Positions 1 through 7,833 are shown, numbered from the stretch's first letter. The stretch: 36,271 bases of DNA from Chloroflexi bacterium 54-19 (GCA_001898225.1 MKTJ01000080.1:169098-205368); one strand, 5' to 3'. A program made the numbers and translations. The notes: generated by a model not told the origin, from the letters alone.

Positions 1-468
1 CGCGAACATAACCTTCTTATTGGCGAACGCATGGCGGAAAGCGCCAAGATTGCCTCCGGCTCGGCTTTCCCGCTCGAACAGGAATTGCGGTATACCCTGC
101 GCGGTCGTGACGTGCTTACCGGGTTGCCCAAGTCGGTCGAATTAAGCAGCGTCGAACTTCGCGAAGCCATCAGCGGCCCGGTCAACTCGATTGTTGAAAC
201 CGTCAAGCTGGCGATTGAAGAAACGCCGCCTGAACTGGTCGCCGATATTATGGAGCGCGGTATCACCCTGGCCGGTGGCGGGGCGCTTTTGCTCGGCCTC
301 GATAAACGCCTTCACATGGAAACCCGTATGCCCGTAATGATTGCCGACGACCCGCTAACCTGCGTGGTCCGGGGCACCGGCATCATGGTGGAAAGCCTGG
401 AAGACGAAAAATATCGCCAGATCATTGCGGCCAGCCAGGAAGGTCGCCGCATCAAGCAAACTCGTTAG
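1..468 (+). CDS. mreB: Rod-shape protein MreB, C-terminal part (cut by window edge)
   Basis: This is the C-terminal end of the bacterial actin homologue MreB, which forms membrane-bound filaments that steer lateral cell-wall synthesis. The reading frame is open from base 1, so the gene begins outside the window; about 155 residues are visible. They contain the NLLIGER segment, the ITLAGGGALL phosphate/nucleotide-binding stretch and the VVRGTG segment typical of the MreB C-terminus. mreC follows after a 207-bp gap and mreD after that, the usual mreBCD order. Identification is firm from family motifs. The stop is TAG at 466-468. Confidence 0.95.
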   Translation, partial: REHNLLIGERMAESAKIASGSAFPLEQELRYTLRGRDVLTGLPKSVELSSVELREAISGPVNSIVETVKLAIEETPPELVADIMERGITLAGGGALLLGLDKRLHMETRMPVMIADDPLTCVVRGTGIMVESLEDEKYRQIIAASQEGRRIKQTR

Positions 469-474
469 AGGAAA

Positions 475-509
475 AGAAGCCAGTAGCCAGAGGCCAGAAG
501 CCAGTATTT
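475..509 (+). repeat. Heptad repeat array, left arm (mreB-mreC gap)
   Basis: CAG recurs at 481, 488, 495 and 502, exactly every 7 bases, giving degenerate units of the form GCCAGWR. The inverted partner array lies at 639-673, just before mreC. The two arms match unit by unit, with one extra unit on the right and mostly C/T differences that still pair as G-U in RNA. Confidence 0.8.
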
Positions 510-638
510 GGAACAGCAGGGAACCTCTCCAATTGACAGGTTATAGAACTTTGTAAATTTGGAAAGTGTGTAAGTTTTAATTAAACCTCAGTTCCCAAAC
601 AATGACTTTCCGGCACTTTCTTCCGACCATCTCAGTTC

Positions 639-673
639 TACTGACTTCTGGCCTCTGACCTCTGACTACTGAT
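639..673 (-). repeat. Heptad repeat array, right arm, abutting the mreC start codon
   Basis: CTG recurs at 641, 648, 655, 662 and 669 (period 7). Read on the minus strand the units are GTCAGAG or GCCAGAA types, so this is an inverted copy of the array at 475-509. It ends two bases before the mreC ATG, which leaves mreC without a visible Shine-Dalgarno site. The rest of this gap (510-638) shows only a weak promoter candidate: TTGACA at 534-539 with no good -10. Confidence 0.8.
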
Positions 674-675
674 TC

Positions 676-1554
676 ATGTTTAGACGTAACAATTCTGAAA
701 TAACCCAGCGGCTAACTTTTGCTGCCTTCATGCTTGGCCTGGCCCTGATAATAATGCTGGCGGATTTTAGCGGCTTCCTACGCCCGGTCGAACAGATCGC
801 CTCAACTTTTCTAAACCCTATCGAAAACGGTACTCATCAGCTTGGCGCCAATCTGAGCCGGTTTACCGACTTCTGGAACGACAACGAAAAGCTGCGGTCC
901 GAAAACGCCGACCTGCGCCAGCAACTTCAGGCGGCCCTGGCCGACCAGGGGAAAGTGGCCGAACTGGCGAACCGGGTAGACCAGCTCGAAAAACAACTGG
1001 AATTCCGAGCCAACCCGGAAACCAAAAAATACACCGTCGTCAACGCCTCCGTCACCAACCAGGACGCCAACGGTATCGACCAGGCTATCACAATAGACAA
1101 AGGCACTAACGACGGTATCGCCAAAGGCCAACCGGTCGTGAACTCTGCCGGGTACCTGGTAGGCCGGGTCGTTTCCGTCGAGACCAAAAAAAGCACCGTC
1201 TTCCTCATCAGCGATAACAATGTAGGCGTCAATGTCTACACCCAGCGTTATGACGCCGATAATAAACGCGTCCCGATTCAATCGGTGGACGGTACCGCCC
1301 TGGGACAGTATCAGCTTGGCACCAAAGACCTGATAAAAATTACCCTGATTCAGCCGGACGCCGATATAAAAGCGGACGACTGGGTCTTTACCAACGGCAA
1401 AGGCGGCAGCTATCCGGCCAACCTGCTGATAGGCCGGATTACCAAGGTGAGCAGCCAGGACGGCCAGCCCGAAAAAGAAGCGGTGGTCCAGCCTATCGCC
1501 GACCTGAACCATTTGCAGGAAGTTTTAGTCATTACCGCCTGGGGCTCGTCGTAG
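676..1554 (+). CDS. mreC: Rod-shape-determining protein MreC
   Basis: MreC is the membrane-anchored periplasmic or extracytoplasmic scaffold of the elongasome that links MreB, PBP2 and RodA. The 292-residue protein has one N-terminal membrane segment (about residues 13-33). A charged coiled coil follows (about 60-110, rich in E, L, R and Q), then the double beta-barrel domain with GTNDGIAKGQPVV and GYLVGRVV, the hallmark segments of the family. Length is typical. The ATG at 676 directly follows a heptad repeat array and has no visible Shine-Dalgarno site, so initiation may be leaderless or coupled to the upstream transcript. mreD lies downstream. Confidence 0.95.
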   Translation: MFRRNNSEITQRLTFAAFMLGLALIIMLADFSGFLRPVEQIASTFLNPIENGTHQLGANLSRFTDFWNDNEKLRSENADLRQQLQAALADQGKVAELANRVDQLEKQLEFRANPETKKYTVVNASVTNQDANGIDQAITIDKGTNDGIAKGQPVVNSAGYLVGRVVSVETKKSTVFLISDNNVGVNVYTQRYDADNKRVPIQSVDGTALGQYQLGTKDLIKITLIQPDADIKADDWVFTNGKGGSYPANLLIGRITKVSSQDGQPEKEAVVQPIADLNHLQEVLVITAWGSS

Positions 1555-1563
1555 AATAGTTTT

Positions 1564-1598
1564 AGTGATCAGTGTTTAGTTTTTAGCCGCTAGATAAG
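1564..1598 (+). repeat. Heptad repeat array, left arm (mreC-mreD gap)
   Basis: AG dinucleotides start units at 1564, 1571, 1578, 1585 and 1592, exactly every 7 bases (examples AGTGTTT and AGTTTTT). An inverted array lies at 1714-1741. Within the gap GTTTTTAGCC (1579-1588) also has a perfect inverted match at 1627-1636. The 226-bp gap holds nothing else that I recognise. Confidence 0.75.
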
Positions 1599-1713
1599 CC
1601 GGGAAATTAGCGCCTATAACCAAAAAGGCTAAAAACCAGCCGCTTTATCACTTCTAAATGACACAAAATAGTAAATAGGCAAGAAGTCAGTCAGTGGAAG
1701 TCTACGTACCTCT

Positions 1714-1741
1714 TAAAACTAAACACTAAAAACTGACAACT
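1714..1741 (-). repeat. Heptad repeat array, right arm (mreC-mreD gap)
   Basis: CT recurs at 1712, 1719, 1726, 1733 and 1740. On the minus strand the units read AGTTTTT and AGTGTTT, the same unit types as the array at 1564-1598, with a 13-bp exact inverted match between 1571-1583 and 1715-1727. It ends eight bases before the GGAGG ribosome site of mreD. Confidence 0.75.
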
Positions 1742-1780
1742 TTTCAACGGAGGTTAGCCGTTAATCCTTATATCGCCGGG

Positions 1781-2266
1781 TTGTTGCTCTTTATAACAGC
1801 CCTGTTGCAAGACCATTTTTTACCGGGATTATTGCCCGGCGTAAGCCAGTACGTACCCGACTTGATGTTGCTGGTGGTTGTCTCATGGAGCTTGCTGGTG
1901 GATGTCCGGTTAGCCATGGTTTCGGCCTTTGCCGCCGGGATTATTTTCGATTTTGTGGCGGTACCCCAGGTCTACCCGATTGGCCTGAACGCTTTTCTGT
2001 TTTGCCTGATTGCCCTGCTGGTGAGCTACCTGGGCCAGAACCCGTTTATCTCAGGCAACTTGCGGTCGGTCCCAGTGGCGCTGGTAGCGGCCCTGGTCTA
2101 CCGGGGAGCATTGTTGCTTGCCGAAAGGCTATTCGGCTATAATAACTTTCAACCGGCGGTGATTGTCCAGGTCATTCTTCCCGTAGTAGTCATAGATGCG
2201 GCCCTGATGATTATCATTTTTGGGCTGGTTCGTTTTTTGAGCCGGATAAAAGAACCCAGGGAATAA
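1781..2266 (+). CDS. mreD: Rod-shape-determining protein MreD
   Basis: MreD is the small polytopic membrane protein of the elongasome. From TTG at 1781 it has 161 residues. It is almost entirely hydrophobic, with about five membrane segments ending in a charged tail, the normal pattern for MreD, and it lies between mreC and PBP2. The start is uncertain. The only good Shine-Dalgarno (GGAGG, 1749-1753) is 27 bases before this TTG. The in-frame codons from 1760 encode V-N-P-Y-I-A-G before the hydrophobic segment, and NPY near the N-terminus is common in MreD. The codon at ideal spacing (1760) is GTT, not a standard start. Confidence 0.88.
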   Translation: MLLFITALLQDHFLPGLLPGVSQYVPDLMLLVVVSWSLLVDVRLAMVSAFAAGIIFDFVAVPQVYPIGLNAFLFCLIALLVSYLGQNPFISGNLRSVPVALVAALVYRGALLLAERLFGYNNFQPAVIVQVILPVVVIDAALMIIIFGLVRFLSRIKEPRE

Positions 2267-2279
2267 AAAAAATGTTTTG

Positions 2280-2307
2280 CGCTAAAGGTGTAACGTAAAA
2301 CGTAAGC
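2280..2307 (+). repeat. Heptad repeats (mreD-mrdA gap)
   Basis: CGTAA-type units occur at 2294 and 2301 with looser copies at 2280 and 2287. Further units with the same period sit at 2424 and 2431, and inverted ACG-containing units at 2486, 2493 and 2500 just before the PBP2 start. This is the same 7-bp architecture as in the two preceding gaps but with a different core. A TATAAT at 2317-2322 has no recognisable -35. Confidence 0.6.
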
Positions 2308-2512
2308 TCTCTGCGGTATAATCTACTCGACTTAGCTTAAACCCACCCGGTGATAAAAGGAAACTTGTGATCTGTTCGGCCCCCCAACCGGACACCTGAC
2401 AATATATAAGGAAGGTTTTACAGCGTAGACCGTTAAAGTATATGTGTAAGGGTTATGAGATAGAACATCAGTTTAACCCCTTTTAACGTTCTACGTTTAA
2501 CGAATTAGCAGT

Positions 2513-5080
2513 ATGGTATTAAATTTAGACGAAGACAAATTATCCAAAGAGCGCGATAATAACGATAGTATCCAGGAGCCCCACCAGACTGAGCGGAGCG
2601 CTCCTAAAACGATGAGCCGGTTAAACTTCCTGCGCGTGGCAATGGCCGCTGGCGTCGGGTTTCTGGGTTGGCGTTTATGGGATATGCAAAAACCGCTACA
2701 AGACCCGGCCCTGACTAACCAACCTACCACCAGTACGGAACCCTCCGCCATCACGCGCTATATCACGTCTACCGCCCCGCGCGGTATCATCTACGACCGT
2801 TTCGGCAAACGCCTCGTCACGAACCAGGCCGCCTACTCGGTAACAATCACTGCCAACTACCTGCCCGACCCTGATAAAACCACAACCAACGCCGAATATA
2901 ACGCCGTCCTGCAACAGCGCCAGGATGTATACGATAACCTGGCCCGCTTTCTGGGCATGAAATACTATATCGCCATCATTCCTGAACAGGTCAACGGCGA
3001 TGTAGATAAAAAGACCGGGAAATTTACCAACCCCGAACGCAACGCTATCCTGAACGAACTCGAAATCGTTACGGGGATGTCGGCCAAGGACTGGGATAAA
3101 AAACTGACCGACATGGCGACCAACAAGCAGGATAAGAACCTCTATATCGTAAACGAGGATGACCCCTACCCGATAGAGCAGTTCGACCGCTACAAATACC
3201 TGCGCACCAAATTCACCGACGGAGTCTTTTTCCTGAGTGACGCCGAGCGGAAGATGTGGGACGCCAAGTTTTCGACCCCACCCTACCAACCGGTCCAGGT
3301 CTGGCCGGACCTCTCGCACGAAGACGCCATGCTCTTAACCGAGAAGCGGCTCGACTTACCGGGCGTAGACGTCCAGGTCGATTACGTCCGCAATTATGAC
3401 GACCCTCGCCTCTATTCGCATATCCTGGGCTATACCGGGCGCTTTTCCAGCACCGACCAGCTTAACGCGGCCAACAAAGAGGCCCTGGGTGATAACTACA
3501 ACCCGAACGACCCCGAAGACCCCAGCAGCAAAATTGATGTCTACAGCATCGACGACCGGATTGGCCGGATGGGCGTCGAGGGCTGGATGGAACCGTTCCT
3601 GCGCGGTCGCAAAGGCGCCAAAGAGGTTATGGTCAACAGCAACGGCCAGATTATCAAGACTGTTCGGGTCGGTAAGGCTGCCCAACCGGGCAACCAGGTT
3701 ATCCTGACGATTGATAACGAACTGCAAAAAGTGGTGGCCGACTCGCTGGAAAAATGGATTAACCAGGCCAACAAGACCAAAAGTGCCAAAGTCCTCGAAG
3801 GGGCGGCGGTCGTAATGGACGTGAACACGGGCGAAGTCCTTTCGCTGGTTTCCTTCCCGTTTTACGACAATAACCTCTATAACAAACCGGGCGAAAAATG
3901 GACCGAAGCTGAAACAAAAGAAATCATGGACCAGGACAAAGCGGTCCAGGTCTGCCGGGCGACGGCGGGCCTCTACGCTCCCGGTTCGACTTTCAAGTTG
4001 ATAACCTCGGCGGCAGCCCTCAGCGAAAAAGCCATCTACCCTACCCAGACTTTTAACTGTACCCACTATATCGAAGTGCCGACCACCAAAGCCGGGCCAC
4101 CTTACCAGCCCTACAAGTGCTGGGGTACGCACGGCCAGATTGACGTGGTGGGCGCGGTCAAGAATAGCTGCGACATCTTCTTTTACAACGCCGCCGTACC
4201 GGCCCAGGAAGACCCGGCTTACGGTAAGAGCCGCTATTACAATAGAGGAAGTTATGGCAACCCCATCCTCTTTAAGGGGATGGGTATCGACCTCCTGAAC
4301 GGTTACATGAACCTCTATAACCTGGGGCAACCCACCGGGATTGAATTACCCGGCGAATATTCGGGTACCCTCCCCAACCCGAAGACCAAAGCCTGGTCTA
4401 TCGGTGAAACGATGACGACCGCCATCGGTCAGGGCGACCTCTTGATGACACCTTTACAGATCTGTATGGTAACAACCAGTTTCGCCAATGGCGGTAAACT
4501 CTTGACCCCTAGAATCGTGCACGAAGTCCGGGACCAGGACGGCAAAGTAGTCGTACCTTTTGAACCAAAGCTCATCCGGGACGTGACCAAAGATGCCGTG
4601 AAGTGGAGTTACGACGACAACCGCCAGGACCCGCCCAAACCGACTACCACCGATTTTAAGGTGGACCCGACCGCGATTGACCTGATTCGCGAAGGCATGC
4701 TGGAAGTATCCAGCCCGACCGGTACCGCCGCCAGCAGCAAACTTTACGATATGAACGGCCTCAAAATCGCCGGTAAGACCGGTACCGCCGAGTTTGGCGA
4801 CCCGCTGACCAATCCCGATGGCTCGCTCCTGAAAGATGCCGACGGTAACTTGACCCGGGCCACCCGCGCCTGGTTTACCGCCTTTGCGCCTTTTGATAAA
4901 CCCGAAATCGCCGTGACGGTGCTGGTCGCTTCTGGTGATGTCGGTAACGAAGGTTCGACTTACGCGGTGCCTGCCGTTAAGGAAATTATGGCCTGGAAGT
5001 TCCAGTCGATTGTGAACCCGCCCAAACCGACGACGGCACCTGCCAGCACCACCAAACCTGGGACCACTCCCAAACCTTAA
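2513..5080 (+). CDS. mrdA: Penicillin-binding protein 2 (class B transpeptidase of the elongasome)
   Basis: This is a D,D-transpeptidase that crosslinks peptidoglycan during elongation, anchored in the membrane and acting outside it. The 855-residue protein has an N-terminal membrane segment (about 38-55). A PBP-dimer domain opens with APRGIIYDRFGKRL (about 88-101). The transpeptidase motifs are SxxK (S492-TF-K495), SxD (S552-C-D554) and KTG (755-757). It is longer than the E. coli protein (about 630), mainly from a large insertion in the dimer domain and a Pro/Thr/Ser-rich tail. Position directly after mreBCD supports the PBP2 (not PBP3/FtsI) assignment. rodA, often next to it, is absent here. 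No clear Shine-Dalgarno precedes ATG 2513. Confidence 0.95.
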   Translation: MVLNLDEDKLSKERDNNDSIQEPHQTERSAPKTMSRLNFLRVAMAAGVGFLGWRLWDMQKPLQDPALTNQPTTSTEPSAITRYITSTAPRGIIYDRFGKRLVTNQAAYSVTITANYLPDPDKTTTNAEYNAVLQQRQDVYDNLARFLGMKYYIAIIPEQVNGDVDKKTGKFTNPERNAILNELEIVTGMSAKDWDKKLTDMATNKQDKNLYIVNEDDPYPIEQFDRYKYLRTKFTDGVFFLSDAERKMWDAKFSTPPYQPVQVWPDLSHEDAMLLTEKRLDLPGVDVQVDYVRNYDDPRLYSHILGYTGRFSSTDQLNAANKEALGDNYNPNDPEDPSSKIDVYSIDDRIGRMGVEGWMEPFLRGRKGAKEVMVNSNGQIIKTVRVGKAAQPGNQVILTIDNELQKVVADSLEKWINQANKTKSAKVLEGAAVVMDVNTGEVLSLVSFPFYDNNLYNKPGEKWTEAETKEIMDQDKAVQVCRATAGLYAPGSTFKLITSAAALSEKAIYPTQTFNCTHYIEVPTTKAGPPYQPYKCWGTHGQIDVVGAVKNSCDIFFYNAAVPAQEDPAYGKSRYYNRGSYGNPILFKGMGIDLLNGYMNLYNLGQPTGIELPGEYSGTLPNPKTKAWSIGETMTTAIGQGDLLMTPLQICMVTTSFANGGKLLTPRIVHEVRDQDGKVVVPFEPKLIRDVTKDAVKWSYDDNRQDPPKPTTTDFKVDPTAIDLIREGMLEVSSPTGTAASSKLYDMNGLKIAGKTGTAEFGDPLTNPDGSLLKDADGNLTRATRAWFTAFAPFDKPEIAVTVLVASGDVGNEGSTYAVPAVKEIMAWKFQSIVNPPKPTTAPASTTKPGTTPKP

Positions 5081-5126
5081 ACCCTGACCCGGTTGCCGGT
5101 TGGAAACAATGTATTGATGGGGGCTA

Positions 5127-5154
5127 TTGCTATCGGCTACTATTCGTTTATAAT
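5127..5154 (+). promoter_or_regulatory. Predicted sigma-70-type promoter for minC-minD
   Basis: TTGCTA (5127-5132) and TATAAT (5149-5154) are separated by 16 bases. The site lies 55 bases before the minC start and gives the Min genes their own promoter, separate from the mre block. Seen by consensus only. Confidence 0.6.
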
Positions 5155-5208
5155 GTGTGAGTGAAATTCAACTCAAACAATACAAATAACCTGGAAGCCT
5201 AAAATCAT

Positions 5209-5973
5209 ATGAACGCGACCGGCAAGAAATTTGAGGCGGTAACAATCAAGGGGACCGCAGGTGGCTTACTTTGCCGCTTGCTTGACGATGAATCGATAGA
5301 ATTTTCCGACGTGCTGGCCGAACTTTCAGACCGCCTGTCCGCCGGAGAGAAATTCTTTCGCAAGGGCCGCTTCTCGGTCGAGCTCGGTAACCGCTCCCTC
5401 GAAAAGGATGATTTCGATAGTTTGCTGGAAATTTTTAACCGCTTTGATATAAGCATCGAAGCGATTATTTCGGGGGTCCAATCTACTCGCTCACAGGCCA
5501 AACTGGCCGGTATCCCCTATAATTTACCCAACAACCAGAATACCCGGCCTGCCCTGGTGGCGGAAGGAAGCGGCGATAAGAATGGTCCTCGCGGTGGGGT
5601 CCACCCCTTCGATACCGCGGAAGCTTATTTTATCCGGCGGACCGTCCGCAGCGGCCAGGTGATTAAACACCATACCGATGTCGTGGTGCTGGGAGATGTA
5701 AACGCGGGAGCCCAGATAATCGCCGGGGGCAGCGTGATTGTGTGGGGAACGGTCCGGGGCCGGATTGACGCCGGGCAGAACGGCGATGGTGAAGGGGCGG
5801 TAATTTGCGCCCTGAGTTTGAAACCGACCCAACTCGGAATTCATAATGTAGTGGCGATGGGTAACACCGAAACCCTTAACGACCCGGAAGCCGGGCCGGA
5901 AATGGCTTCGTTACAGGATGGGACCATAGTGCTGGATAGCTGGATGCCACGCCGGGGCCGGTTACGAGGCTAA
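5209..5973 (+). CDS. minC: Septum-site-determining protein MinC
   Basis: MinC inhibits FtsZ polymerisation away from midcell, recruited to the membrane by MinD. The 254-residue protein has an N-terminal FtsZ-inhibitory domain (about 1-100) and a C-terminal beta-helix domain. The latter opens with RTVRSGQVIKHHTDVVVLGD and continues with GAQIIAGGSVIVWGTVRGRIDAG, the conserved MinC_C signature that binds MinD. Between them is a linker rich in N, G and P. minD follows after 53 bp, which contains a short heptad-like repeat (CTAG at 5999 and 6006) and the minD ribosome site. Start at ATG 5209; the Shine-Dalgarno is weak. Confidence 0.94.
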   Translation: MNATGKKFEAVTIKGTAGGLLCRLLDDESIEFSDVLAELSDRLSAGEKFFRKGRFSVELGNRSLEKDDFDSLLEIFNRFDISIEAIISGVQSTRSQAKLAGIPYNLPNNQNTRPALVAEGSGDKNGPRGGVHPFDTAEAYFIRRTVRSGQVIKHHTDVVVLGDVNAGAQIIAGGSVIVWGTVRGRIDAGQNGDGEGAVICALSLKPTQLGIHNVVAMGNTETLNDPEAGPEMASLQDGTIVLDSWMPRRGRLRG

Positions 5974-6026
5974 AAGGTCAGGTTGTTTCAGGTTATAGCT
6001 AGAGGCTAGAAATCGTAGGAGGAAGA

Positions 6027-6827
6027 ATGCCGGGCAAAGTGGTAACGATTACCAGCGGCAAGGGTGGTGTGGGTAAGACGACCACAACCGCGAACCTGGG
6101 TACGGCCCTGGTATTACAGGGCAAAAAGGTCGCCGTTATAGACGCTGATATTGGGTTGCGAAACCTGGATGTTGTATTAGGGCTCGAAAACCGGATTGTG
6201 TACGACCTGGTAGACGTGGTGGAAGGCCGGGCCAAGTTGCGCCAGGCCCTTATCAAGGATAAACGCCATCCCGAACTGGCGCTGCTCCCAGCCGCCCAGA
6301 CCCGCGATAAAAACGCGGTCTCCCCGGCCCAGATGGCCGACCTGACCAACCAGCTTGCCCAGGATTTTGATTTTGTGCTGGTGGATTCGCCCGCCGGCAT
6401 CGAGCAGGGTTTCAAAAACGCTATCGCCGGGGCCGACCTGGTTTTGATTGTAACGACCCCGGAAGTCTCCGCTGTGCGCGACGCCGACCGGATTATCGGG
6501 CTGGTAGAGGCCGCCGAGTTGCCTACGCCCCAGCTTATCTTGAACCGGATTAAACCGGCGATGGTCCGGCGCGGTGATATGCTCAGTATGGACGATGTGA
6601 AAGACATCCTGGCGATTGACCTCATCGGGATTGTGCCGGAAGACGAGCAGGTGGTGGTTTCGACCAACCGAGGCGAGGCAGTCGTCTTTGACCAGGTCTC
6701 CAAGGCCGGGAAAGCCTACCATAATATTGCCCGGCGCTTGCTCGGTGAAAAAGTTCCCTTCCAGGTGCTAGAGGAACCGGTCGAACCGCCGAAAAAAGGA
6801 TTCTGGGCCAAGCTTTTCGGCGTCTAA
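6027..6827 (+). CDS. minD: Septum-site-determining ATPase MinD
   Basis: MinD is a ParA-family ATPase that dimerises on the membrane in the ATP state and recruits MinC. The protein has 266 residues. The deviant Walker A is GKGGVGKTT (11-19) with the signature lysine K12, followed by the DADIGLRNLD segment and the DSPAGIEQGF switch. An amphipathic C-terminal helix ends in KKGFWAKLFGV, the membrane-targeting sequence. A strong Shine-Dalgarno (GGAGGAAG) precedes ATG 6027. A strong terminator follows directly, so there is no minE in the operon. The partner that moves MinD in this organism is therefore elsewhere or of another type (such as a DivIVA/MinJ-like protein); this last point is inference. 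Confidence 0.96.
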   Translation: MPGKVVTITSGKGGVGKTTTTANLGTALVLQGKKVAVIDADIGLRNLDVVLGLENRIVYDLVDVVEGRAKLRQALIKDKRHPELALLPAAQTRDKNAVSPAQMADLTNQLAQDFDFVLVDSPAGIEQGFKNAIAGADLVLIVTTPEVSAVRDADRIIGLVEAAELPTPQLILNRIKPAMVRRGDMLSMDDVKDILAIDLIGIVPEDEQVVVSTNRGEAVVFDQVSKAGKAYHNIARRLLGEKVPFQVLEEPVEPPKKGFWAKLFGV

Positions 6828-6851
6828 CTCTTTTTATCAGATAGATTAAAG

Positions 6852-6900
6852 AAAAAGAGTAAGGTTTTACATCAAACTGTAGAATCTTACTCTTTTTTGT
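6852..6900 (+). terminator. Rho-independent terminator after minD
   Basis: AAAAGAGTAAG (from 6853) pairs with CTTACTCTTTT at 6885-6897. The stem is extended inwards by GTTTTAC/GTAGAAT with two G-T pairs, and a run of T follows (6892-6899). It closes the minC-minD unit. Confidence 0.85.
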
Positions 6901-6924
6901 TTCAAAGATTAATATTTTTGAAAA

Positions 6925-6987
6925 CCGATATATCGGGTATTGACAGAATCCGATATATCGGTTTATAATGAGTTATCGATATATCGA
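6925..6987 (+). promoter_or_regulatory. PadR promoter with three operator palindromes
   Basis: A near-consensus promoter, TTGACA (6940-6945) and TATAAT (6964-6969) with an 18-base spacer, is overlaid by three 12-bp perfect palindromes. These are CCGATATATCGG at 6925-6936 and 6950-6961 and TCGATATATCGA at 6976-6987. The middle one lies in the spacer, the others just upstream of the -35 and downstream of the -10. Centres are 25 and 26 bp apart. This is the layout of a tightly repressed, probably self-regulated gene; that PadR itself binds here is inference. Confidence 0.85.
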
Positions 6988-7063
6988 AAAGTAATCGTTA
7001 AAGTAATACGGTTTCGAAAAGAAGGCAATTAATTTAAGGCGATAAAAAGGAAGGAGTCACAAA

Positions 7064-7816
7064 ATGGCTTTTGGATTTAAAAAACACTTTGCTCACGCCC
7101 ACGGACACGGGTTCGGACACGACTTTGGCTACGATTTTTACTATCAAAAACGGGGCGGCGGGCGCAATCCGTTTGGCCGGGGCAATCCCTTTGGCGGCAA
7201 CCCCTTCGAGCGAGGCGGCGGGCCGGAATTTTTTGGTAAACATCACGGCGGCAACCGGTTCTTCCGGCGCGGCGATATAAAATTCGCCCTCCTGGACCTG
7301 CTGGCCGAACGCCCGATGCACGGCTACGAAATGATGAAAGCCCTCGAAACCCAGTCCGGCGGAATGTATACGCCCAGCCCCGGCACCATCTACCCGACCC
7401 TGCAAATGCTGGAAGACCGGGGCTTTGTAACCTCGACCGAAAGCGAAGGTAAAAAGGTCTACCAGATTACCGACGCCGGGCGAGCCGAACTCGACAGCCA
7501 GAAAAATAGCGGGTTCAATTCCGGCCCCTGGGGCGATTTTGGTGGATGGGGTTGGGGCAAGGAAGATTTCCGCCATTCCCAGGACTTCAATGCCCTGAAA
7601 CAATCCGGGAAAGAGTTGGCCCGGCTAACCTTTACGGCTTTCCAGGTGGTAATGCGCAACCCGGCCAAGTTACCGGAACTGCGTAACATCATGGAGCAAA
7701 CTGCCCGCGCGCTCCAGGAAATGATTAACAACCAGAATGTCCCGGCGGATAAACCGGCTTCCGGCAATACTGAAACCCCGGCCAGCAAAGAATCCGCGCC
7801 GCCCCAGGACCTGTAG
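7064..7816 (+). CDS. PadR-family transcriptional regulator with His/Gly-rich N-terminus (YqjI-like)
   Basis: This is a winged-helix repressor of the PadR family. The protein has 250 residues. The first 65 are rich in His, Gly, Phe and Arg, with five His between positions 8 and 19. The DNA-binding domain spans about 70-145, with the family signatures ALLDLLAERPMHGYEMMKAL and TPSPGTIYPTLQMLED. An acidic, Pro-rich tail ends it. The layout (His-rich leader plus PadR wing) matches E. coli YqjI, a nickel/iron-responsive repressor, so metal sensing is a reasonable inference but no more. A strong Shine-Dalgarno (AAGGAGTC) precedes ATG 7064. The promoter carries three palindromes and fits autorepression. 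A metal-type DtxR regulator and an efflux pump lie downstream. Confidence 0.88.
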   Translation: MAFGFKKHFAHAHGHGFGHDFGYDFYYQKRGGGRNPFGRGNPFGGNPFERGGGPEFFGKHHGGNRFFRRGDIKFALLDLLAERPMHGYEMMKALETQSGGMYTPSPGTIYPTLQMLEDRGFVTSTESEGKKVYQITDAGRAELDSQKNSGFNSGPWGDFGGWGWGKEDFRHSQDFNALKQSGKELARLTFTAFQVVMRNPAKLPELRNIMEQTARALQEMINNQNVPADKPASGNTETPASKESAPPQDL

Positions 7817-7833
7817 TTAGTAGCAGAAAAGCG

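Noticed and set aside
475..673. CRISPR array
   Set aside because: Units are only 7 bp, contiguous and degenerate, without spacers, and no cas gene is present.
3356..4330. Long open frame on the minus strand inside the PBP2 gene
   Set aside because: It is antisense to conserved PBP2 sequence, encodes a repetitive V/R/F/D-rich protein without domains, and follows from the codon bias of the + strand gene.
7459..7788. Minus-strand frame inside the PadR gene
   Set aside because: It lacks a ribosome site and is antisense to conserved PadR sequence.
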